This document shows, piece by piece, positions 1 through 5,112 of a stretch of 5,112 bases of DNA (positions are counted from its first letter, which is position 1; each line of letters opens with the position of its first letter). This DNA comes from DASVAL01 sp035649575 (GTDB lineage: Bacteria; Planctomycetota; UBA1135; UBA2386). Both the position numbers and the translations under genes were made by a program. The notes under the pieces were generated by a model. The model saw only the letters and a list, made by a program, of their open reading frames with translations. It ran no database searches and was not told where the DNA came from. The stretch is from contig DASRJH010000306.1 in NCBI GenBank assembly GCA_035649575.1, forward strand, positions 1 to 5,112, given 5' to 3'.

Positions 1-1
1 C

Positions 2-1639
2 GACGCCCTCGAGATCACGGACGAGCTGCTGGCGCAGAACCCTCGGCTGCGCGAGGCCCGTCTCGTCGCCGCCGAGGGCGGACTGCGCCTCGCGAGGATG
101 GGCGGCAAGATGACCGAACTGCTGCTGCAGGATTCGGTGCAGAACTTCCAGCGCGCGCTCGAAGGCGTCGAGGAGAACGCCGAGCCGCGCGCGTTCCGCA
201 TGCTCGCCGATTGCTACTTCGACCTCGGCGACTTCGAACACGGCAGCGAGGCGGCCCTGCGCGCCGCGCAGGGCTTCACCGCGCTCAAGACGACGTCGGG
301 AAACCGCCTCGCCACCGAGGCCAACTTGATGGCGGCCCGCTGCGACATGCGCTGCTTCGTCGCGGCACGCGAGGCAGAGGTCAAGGCCGGCAAGCCCGAC
401 GCGCACGGGAACGTTCCCGTCGAGCAGCACACGAGCGAGCTCGCCTCGCGCGCGATGAGCCTCTTCGCGAGCGTGCGGCCCGAGTATCCGGGGGAAGCGA
501 CGACGCAGATTGCGGTGATCCACGAACAGCTCGGTCAGGCCGCAGCCGGCATCCAAGAACTCGAACGCGGCCTGCGCCAGTGGCCGCAGGAGTCCGAGAT
601 CCACGACGCCTACATCAAATGGATGGTAGGCGCAGGCCAGCACGACGCGCTGATCGGCGCCTACGGGCGGTTCGTGCGCGAGAATCCGGGCGCGACGATC
701 CTGCGCTGGCATCAGGGCCGCGCCGTGTACACCCGCGCCGACCAGCTGCGCCAGGAGGGCAACTTCCAGGGTGCCTTGGCGACGTACGGCAAGGCGAGGG
801 CGATCTTCAGCGAGTACCACGCGATGGTGCCCGGCCACGCCGCGAACACCAACCAGTGGCTCGCGCTCTGCGAACTGTCGCTGGCGCGCACCTCGCTCGA
901 CATGGGCAACCTGGCCAACGCCGAGACGCACCTGTTCGCGGCCGACGACCGCACCCCGCTCACGACGACCTACGAGGACGGCAGGCCGCAGCTGCCCGAC
1001 AGCTTCGGCAGCCACTACACGGGTCTCGTGTTCGCCATCAGCCGCGCGCTGTCGGAGAGCGGCGAGGATGCGCTGCAGAAGACGCTCGCGTTCAACGAGA
1101 AGGTGCTGCAGCGGCACCCCGATCGCTGGGGCTTCGTCTACAACAACGCCGGGCTCGCCGCGCGCGACCTCGGCGTCAGGGTCGCGAAGCAAGGCGAGCA
1201 GGAAGCGGCGATGCAGCTCTGGGAACGCAGCTACGCGCACTACCAGAAGGCAGTGGAACTGTCGCCTGACGACGCGCGCATCACCAACGACAGCGGTCTC
1301 ATGCTGATCTATCACCTGAACCGCGACTTCGACCGCGCGCGCGCGCTGTTCGATCGCGCGATCGCCATCGGCCAGGCGCAGCTCGATGTTCTGCCGCGCG
1401 AGGAGCCGCTGCGCGAAGGTGCTTTGCCCGACCAGCGCACCGCCGACGAGCGGGACGCCCGCAAGCGCGAACGCGAAGTCCTCGAAGAGGCCGTTGGCGA
1501 CGCCTGGCAGAACATCGCCGTGCTGCTCAAGGAGCACGGCAAGCAGCCGTTCGAGGCCTACCGTCCGTTCTGCGAGAACGCGGTGCGCTACTACCCCTAC
1601 CAGCGACGCGAAGCGGCGAGCCTGCTGCGCCAGAAGGGC
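2..1639 (+). repeat. TPR module A (first copy, within gene 1)
   Basis: First copy of the large protein-level repeat. Its opening residues (DALEITDELL...) align without gaps for about 32 residues to those at 1769 onward (GALTVLDGIG...), sharing the positions A-L, D, E and L-AR. It ends after EAVGDAWQNIAVLL at about 1639. Relative to module B it is about 27 residues longer before NNAG, with extra loops near residues 129-143 and 320-330. It also carries a charged insertion of about 19 residues before EAVGD. The left end of the module is cut by the window. Confidence 0.7.
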
Positions 1640-3289
1640 GCGACCGAGATCGCCTCGACGCAGCGCAGCGCAGTGGGGCCCAAGGCTGCATCCCAAGGCG
1701 GCGCTGCCGAGGTGCTCGCGAAGGTGACCCCAGCCGTGACGGCCAAGGTGGGCGCCCAGGACTTCGACGGTGCTTTGACCGTGCTCGACGGCATCGGCAA
1801 GGAATGCCGCGACTACGCGCCGTTCCATCACCTGCGCGGCGAGATCACGCTGCAGCTCGCGCGGGCAGGCCGCGACTCGGGCCGCAAGGGTGCCGACCTG
1901 CTGTTCCAGGATGCCGTCACGGCGCTGAAGCGCGGCGTCGAACTCGACAGCGAGCCCGTCCGGCCGCGGCAGCTGCTCGGAGAAGCCATGTACGAAGCCG
2001 GCGACGTCGAGGGCGCGACGAAAAACGCTTCGGGCCTGTTGCTGCACCTGCAGTCGCTGGGCGGCGGCAAGCAGGACGAACTGCTCGCGGTGCACACGCT
2101 GCGCGCGAATGCCGCGTCGCGCGCCTACGCGGCCAAGAAGCAGGCGGGCAGCGACGACAAGGAACTGCTCGTCGCGGCGCGCGCCTCGTTCCGCCTGCTC
2201 GAAGAGAACGATCGGCTCGACGCCGCCACGTGCACGCTGTGGTCGACCACGGAGCAGTGGGCCGGCGCGCCCGCCGAGGCCGTCAACGTGTTCGTGCGGG
2301 CCGCGAAGAGGCGCCCCGACGATCAGGCGCTGCTCGGGGCCCTCGTGACCACGGCGGCGGCGCAGCAGCAGCTGCCGCTCGCGATCGAAGCGCTGTCGCC
2401 GCGCACCGACGCGACGAGCCTGTTCTACCTCGGCAGGGCCCGCTACCTGCTGGCCGGCGCCGAGCGCGAGAGCGGCGACAACGCGCGGGCCCAGCAGACC
2501 CTCGATGCCGCGCGCGAGAGTTTCTCGCGGTCGATGGCGCAGAACGTCGACTACCGCGACAGCTGCGAACAGTGGGTCGCGATGTGCCTCGGCAAGAAGG
2601 GCAACATCGCGCTGAACAGCGACGACCTCGCCAACGCGGAGGCCTGGCTGCTCGAGGCCGTGCGGTTGCGTCCCGACCGCATCGGCGAGGACCTCGGCCT
2701 GCTCGAGACGACCAAGCTCGGCATCATGCGCGTCGCCGACAAGCACTTCCGGGCGAAGGATCTCGCGAAGGTCGAAGCGATCTACCGGATCGCGTGCGAC
2801 GCTGCCGACAGCGACCTCGAGATGCTCAACAACGCGGGCTTGTTCGCGCGCGATCACGGCAACGAGCTCGAACGCGCCGGCAAGCGCGAGGAGGCCAAGG
2901 CCATGTACGAACAGAGCTACAAGGTCTACCAGCGCGCGCAGCAGCTCGACCCGCAGAGCGTGCGCCTGCGCAACGACTGCGCCTTGATCGCGATCTACCA
3001 CCTCGAACGCGATTGGCCGCAGGCCAAGAAGCTGCTCGACGCGGCGATCGCCGACGGCGAGAAGGCGCTGCGCGACAGCCCGCCCGACGATGCCAACGAG
3101 CGCCAGCAGCTCGACGAGGCCGTCGGCGACTGCTACGAGAACCTCGCGCTCTGGCACCTCAAGCACTCGCAGGACGCGGCCGCTGCGAAGGCCGCGGCGC
3201 TGCAGAGCCAGAAGCACTTCCCCGGCGAACGACGCGGCGGTGCCCGCCGGCACCTGCAGGCAGCGGAACGGCTGTTGCAAGGCAAGTGA
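2..3289 (+). CDS. Large TPR-repeat protein, 5'-partial, internally duplicated
   Basis: Tandem TPR protein, probably a scaffold for protein-protein contacts; no catalytic domain or membrane segment is visible in the 1,095 residues present. The reading frame is open from position 2, and codons 2-97 already encode a TPR-like helix pair (DALEITDELLAQNP...), so the first ATG at 98 is internal and the real start and any signal peptide lie upstream. Two homologous halves are seen: residues 1-546 and about 587-1095, joined by an Ala/Gly/Ser/Thr-rich linker at about 547-586. Landmarks of the two halves are LQDSV/FQDAV, LRWHQGRA/LFYLGRA (233/806), NNAGLAARD/NNAGLFARD (381/943), NDxxLxxIYHLxRD (429/991) and EAVGD (496/1039). 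The stop TGA lies one base before the next gene, implying a shared transcript. Being a TPR protein is well supported by sequence; function and binding partner are unknown. Confidence 0.9.
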   Translation, partial: DALEITDELLAQNPRLREARLVAAEGGLRLARMGGKMTELLLQDSVQNFQRALEGVEENAEPRAFRMLADCYFDLGDFEHGSEAALRAAQGFTALKTTSGNRLATEANLMAARCDMRCFVAAREAEVKAGKPDAHGNVPVEQHTSELASRAMSLFASVRPEYPGEATTQIAVIHEQLGQAAAGIQELERGLRQWPQESEIHDAYIKWMVGAGQHDALIGAYGRFVRENPGATILRWHQGRAVYTRADQLRQEGNFQGALATYGKARAIFSEYHAMVPGHAANTNQWLALCELSLARTSLDMGNLANAETHLFAADDRTPLTTTYEDGRPQLPDSFGSHYTGLVFAISRALSESGEDALQKTLAFNEKVLQRHPDRWGFVYNNAGLAARDLGVRVAKQGEQEAAMQLWERSYAHYQKAVELSPDDARITNDSGLMLIYHLNRDFDRARALFDRAIAIGQAQLDVLPREEPLREGALPDQRTADERDARKREREVLEEAVGDAWQNIAVLLKEHGKQPFEAYRPFCENAVRYYPYQRREAASLLRQKGATEIASTQRSAVGPKAASQGGAAEVLAKVTPAVTAKVGAQDFDGALTVLDGIGKECRDYAPFHHLRGEITLQLARAGRDSGRKGADLLFQDAVTALKRGVELDSEPVRPRQLLGEAMYEAGDVEGATKNASGLLLHLQSLGGGKQDELLAVHTLRANAASRAYAAKKQAGSDDKELLVAARASFRLLEENDRLDAATCTLWSTTEQWAGAPAEAVNVFVRAAKRRPDDQALLGALVTTAAAQQQLPLAIEALSPRTDATSLFYLGRARYLLAGAERESGDNARAQQTLDAARESFSRSMAQNVDYRDSCEQWVAMCLGKKGNIALNSDDLANAEAWLLEAVRLRPDRIGEDLGLLETTKLGIMRVADKHFRAKDLAKVEAIYRIACDAADSDLEMLNNAGLFARDHGNELERAGKREEAKAMYEQSYKVYQRAQQLDPQSVRLRNDCALIAIYHLERDWPQAKKLLDAAIADGEKALRDSPPDDANERQQLDEAVGDCYENLALWHLKHSQDAAAAKAAALQSQKHFPGERRGGARRHLQAAERLLQGK
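1760..3286 (+). repeat. TPR module B (second copy, within gene 1)
   Basis: Second copy of the large repeat, running to the C-terminus of gene 1. Matching landmarks sit 562 residues after those of module A: NNAG at residue 943 versus 381, and ND..L..IYHL at 991 versus 429. The NNAG-to-ND distance is exactly 48 residues in both. At the DNA level only short patches are still alike, for example the EAVGD codons at 1487-1501 and 3116-3130, which differ at one of 15 bases. The duplication is therefore old rather than a recent assembly or recombination event. Confidence 0.7.
3279..3282 (+). promoter_or_regulatory. Weak Shine-Dalgarno for gene 2
   Basis: AAGG lies eight bases before the ATG at 3291, inside the last codons of gene 1. 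The match is short, and GC-rich genomes often show weak sites. The one-base gap between the upstream stop and this start makes translational coupling a likely additional or main route of initiation. Confidence 0.35.
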
Positions 3290-3290
3290 G

Positions 3291-3353
3291 ATGCTGAGTC
3301 CCTCCTCTTGCGTGCTCTGGCTCGTGCTCGCCGCGACTCTTCACTGCCAGGCA
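3291..3353 (+). other. Predicted N-terminal signal peptide of gene 2
   Basis: Residues 1-21: a neutral n-region (MLSPSS), a hydrophobic core over residues 7-17, and Cys-Gln-Ala at positions -3 to -1 before Glu22. The mature chain then opens with a Thr/Pro-rich spacer (residues 22-32) before the first TPR. The missing N-terminal positive charge lowers confidence; an uncleaved anchor or an atypical lipoprotein at Cys19 are the alternatives. Confidence 0.6.
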
Positions 3354-4877
3354 GAGACCACGGCGCCCCCCACGACCCAGGAACCGTCGCTGCGCGAGCG
3401 CGCGTTCGGCGCCGAGAACCGCGGCCGCTTCAGCGAGGCGGCCGATGCATTCCTGGCGCTGGCCAAGGCCGAGCCGCAGCGGCCCGACTGGGTCGTCGCC
3501 GCGGGGCGATGTCTCGGCCGCAGCGGCCGTTTCAAGGAAGCCGTCGACCTGCTCGATGCAGCGCGAAAGAGCTTTCCCGGCATGATCGAAGTGCAGGGCA
3601 TGCTGGCCCGCACGCTGCTGTTGCAGGCCGAGATGGAACGCGGCGCGTCGAACCCCGAGATCCTGTGGGCCGATGCCGCCGAAATCGCGGAGAGCGTGCT
3701 GCGCGCGGCGCCCGACGACGAGGACAGCCGCCTCGTGCTCGCACAGGCGCGCTACCTGCTCGGCGACTGGGAGCAGGCCATCCACCAGGCCGAAGAAGCG
3801 GTTCGCCGGCATCCCACGCGCGCCGGCGCTCACATCCTGCTCGGCCGCATCGCGACGGATCGCTTCCGCGGTCTGTTGCAGCAGCACAACGAGCAGAAGC
3901 TGACCGGCCAGGCTGCCGCCGATCTGGTCGGCGCCATCGACGTGCAGCGCCAGCTCGCGATCCGTTCGTTCCAGCGCGCGTGTGAGCTCGATCCGACGCG
4001 CGCGCACCCGCACATAGCACTCGGCCAGCTCGCCTTCATGGACCAGCGCACGGCCGCGGGCCGCGCCCACTTCGTCGACGCGCTGGCCATCGATCCGGAC
4101 GCCTCGCTCGACCACAACGCGTTCCTGATCGAGATCGACTGGAAGACGCGGCGAGCCGCTTATGCCGAGGCGCACCGTCGCTACGCGGCCGGAACGAAAG
4201 CACAGCCCGAGAAGGCCGCGACGCTGCGCTTCCACGAGGGCCGCGCGTGCTTCGACGGCGGCAGCTGGGCCGAGGCGCAGAAGTGCTTCGAGGACGCGCT
4301 GGCCGGCAACCCCGCGGCCACGAACAACCTCTACTACCTGTTCCGGTGCGCCTACAACCAGGACGACCACGACGCGGCGGAACGACACGCGGCGAAGCTC
4401 GCCGCGATCAGCGCCCCGGCCTTCGCGGACATGGTGCGCGCGCTCCCGGGCGACAAACGCGGCGAGGTGGGCGCCACCATCGACTTCCTGGCCCACCGCG
4501 CCTATGCCGGAAAGCGCGTCGAGAACAGCCGCGACCTCAACCACGTCGTCGCCTGCCTCAAGGACTCGGCCGACGCGTGGAACAACCACGCGTTCCTCTG
4601 CCGCGAGACCGGGCGGTTTCCGGACGCGTGGAGCTCCTACCAGAACGCGCTCGAGAAGGAACCCGACTCACCGCAGCTGCTCAACGACGCCGCTGTGATC
4701 CTGCAGTATCACATGACGTCGGACGAGAACCTGAAGAAGGCGCGCGGCATGTATGAACGCGCAGTCCAGCTCGCCGGCAAGATGCTCGCGGACGCGAACA
4801 TCACCGGCGTCGTGCGCGAACGCGCCGAGAAGGCAAAGGCCGATGCGACCTTGAACCTCGCCGCGTTGCCGCGCTGA
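3291..4877 (+). CDS. Exported TPR-repeat protein
   Basis: A 528-residue TPR protein, probably exported and acting as a binding scaffold outside the cytoplasm; no enzyme domain is seen. The ATG at 3291 is chosen because it follows the upstream stop by one base and opens a hydrophobic stretch (VLWLVLAATL, residues 8-17) ending in C-Q-A before Glu22, a plausible signal peptidase I site. The n-region has no Lys or Arg, which is unusual. Cys19 is preceded by Leu-His, a poor lipobox, so a lipoprotein is less likely. In-frame sequence upstream of 3291 is Arg/Ser/Thr-rich and looks non-coding. TPR units are recognisable at about residues 34-66, 67-100, 147-178, 241-273, 311-344 and 428-464. From about residue 83 it parallels both halves of the preceding gene: EAVDLLD at 83, LRFHEGRA at 312, WNNHAF at 430, NDAAVILQYH at 465 and a closing NLAAL. 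It is likely co-transcribed with its paralogue. Confidence 0.88.
   Translation: MLSPSSCVLWLVLAATLHCQAETTAPPTTQEPSLRERAFGAENRGRFSEAADAFLALAKAEPQRPDWVVAAGRCLGRSGRFKEAVDLLDAARKSFPGMIEVQGMLARTLLLQAEMERGASNPEILWADAAEIAESVLRAAPDDEDSRLVLAQARYLLGDWEQAIHQAEEAVRRHPTRAGAHILLGRIATDRFRGLLQQHNEQKLTGQAAADLVGAIDVQRQLAIRSFQRACELDPTRAHPHIALGQLAFMDQRTAAGRAHFVDALAIDPDASLDHNAFLIEIDWKTRRAAYAEAHRRYAAGTKAQPEKAATLRFHEGRACFDGGSWAEAQKCFEDALAGNPAATNNLYYLFRCAYNQDDHDAAERHAAKLAAISAPAFADMVRALPGDKRGEVGATIDFLAHRAYAGKRVENSRDLNHVVACLKDSADAWNNHAFLCRETGRFPDAWSSYQNALEKEPDSPQLLNDAAVILQYHMTSDENLKKARGMYERAVQLAGKMLADANITGVVRERAEKAKADATLNLAALPR
3390..4874 (+). repeat. TPR module C (third copy, gene 2)
   Basis: Stand-alone third copy of the module duplicated in the preceding gene. 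From the EAVDLLD helix (residue 83) to NNHAF (431) is 348 residues, against about 353 in module B and 380 in module A. The protein ends right after NLAAL, which matches NLALW in B and NIAVL in A. It is shorter in two places: the GRA helix lacks a stretch of about six residues, and the NN-to-ND repeat is 34 rather than 48 residues. Modules A and B are thus closer to each other than to C. The first TPR (residues 34-66) predicts what the missing start of gene 1 may look like. Confidence 0.6.
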
Positions 4878-4879
4878 AC

Positions 4880-4893
4880 CCGCGTTGTCGCGG
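4880..4893. terminator. GC hairpin in the convergent gap (possible terminator)
   Basis: CCGCG-TTGT-CGCGG forms a perfect five-base-pair stem with a four-base loop. It fits inside the 18-base gap between the two converging stop codons (gap 4878-4895). It has no T-run on either strand, so it is not a classical intrinsic terminator. It could act as a weak bidirectional stop or 3'-end stabiliser, or be chance in GC-rich DNA. Confidence 0.3.
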
Positions 4894-4895
4894 CT

Positions 4896-5112
4896 TCACT
4901 CCGTCGCTTCGGGCAACAGCCGGCGGCCGAGGTTGCCGTAGTTGCGATACTCGGTGATGTCCGGTGGCCCCGCCGCGTAGCGCCAGAGCAGCCGTGTCTG
5001 GTCGTGCGCGGGGATCGCGATCAGCGAGCTCGACACCGTGCCATACTCGTCGCCGCGCTTGCAGATCGCGTGGCGGCCTTCGCCGCCGCGATCCTTGAGC
5101 ACCGGCAGCAGT
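4896..5112 (-). CDS. C-terminal fragment, possibly NRDE/TANGO2-like or C45 Ntn-hydrolase-type protein
   Basis: Only the last 71 codons are in the window; the frame stays open to the right edge, so the gene starts beyond it. A GTG at 5102 in this frame is most likely internal, because the three codons before it (LLP) read on smoothly into VLKDRGGEG. The key stretch is AICKRGDEYGTVSSSLIAIP, followed by a hydrophobic strand (RLLWRYAAGPP). A Cys, then a YGT-x-SS-x-LIAI segment and a GPP turn resemble, from memory, the C-terminal end of NRDE (TANGO2-like) proteins, where YGTRSST is typical. Proteins of the C45 acyltransferase/hydrolase type end in a similar way and are the alternative. The N-terminal residues that would decide between them are outside the window. 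It converges on the TPR genes and has no evident functional link to them. Confidence 0.6.
   Translation of the reverse strand, partial: LLPVLKDRGGEGRHAICKRGDEYGTVSSSLIAIPAHDQTRLLWRYAAGPPDITEYRNYGNLGRRLLPEATE

Noticed and set aside
1334..1364. Alternating CG tract (1334-1346) and a perfect 14-base palindrome CGATCGCGCGATCG (1351-1364, overlapping a HIP1-like GCGATCGC)
   Set aside because: Both fall within codons for Arg-Ala and Asp-Arg-Ala-Ile that are conserved between modules. In such GC-rich coding DNA they need no separate explanation.
3090..3290. Upstream extension of gene 2 to an ATG at 3090
   Set aside because: The 67 added residues are Arg/Ser/Thr/Pro-rich shadow sequence overlapping the end of gene 1, and would bury the signal peptide that starts at 3291.
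1804..3297. Long open frame on the plus strand in another frame of gene 1 (about 497 codons)
   Set aside because: Extremely Arg/Ala-rich with no motifs and fully overlapped by the TPR frame; an artefact of high GC, where stops are rare.
3347..3349. Lipoprotein attachment at Cys19 of gene 2
   Set aside because: The residues before Cys19 are Thr-Leu-His; a His at -1 does not fit a lipobox, which needs Gly, Ala or Ser there.
3159..4589. Long open frame on the minus strand (476 codons) opposite gene 2
   Set aside because: Antisense to a convincing TPR gene. Its product is a monotonous Arg/Val/Ala/Gly/Leu mix with no recognisable domain, as expected from GC-rich codon bias on the other strand.

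Overview
This is a gene-dense, very GC-rich bacterial window (about two thirds or more G+C by eye, with third codon positions almost always G or C). It holds two co-directional genes for large tetratricopeptide-repeat (TPR) proteins and the tail of a convergent third gene. Large TPR proteins of this kind, the high GC, and a possible NRDE/C45-like neighbour would fit a Planctomycetota genome or another large-genome environmental bacterium. That placement is a weak inference, because no taxonomic marker gene is present.

Layout: (1) positions 2-3289, plus strand: a very long TPR protein, open at the left window edge, so its true start lies outside; 1,095 residues are visible. (2) Positions 3291-4877, plus strand: a 528-residue TPR protein with an N-terminal export signal, starting one base after the stop of gene 1. 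(3) A gap of 18 bases almost filled by a small GC hairpin. (4) Positions 4896-5112, minus strand: the last 71 codons of a convergent gene that continues past the right edge, tentatively an NRDE/TANGO2-like or C45-type Ntn-hydrolase protein. There are no gene-free stretches longer than 300 bases, and I see no RNA genes, mobile elements or CRISPR arrays.

The most notable observation is that the two TPR genes appear to be built from three copies of one module of about 500-550 residues. Gene 1 is a head-to-tail duplication (modules A and B, joined by a low-complexity linker) and gene 2 is a third, free-standing copy (module C). The same ordered landmarks recur in all three at similar spacing: an early AL/AV..LD helix, a GRA helix near the middle, an NNAG/NNHAF helix, an ND..L..YH block and a closing A..D...NLA block. 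This suggests two paralogous, probably co-translated scaffold proteins derived from one ancestral TPR unit. No catalytic domain is visible in either, so their biochemical role is not assigned.
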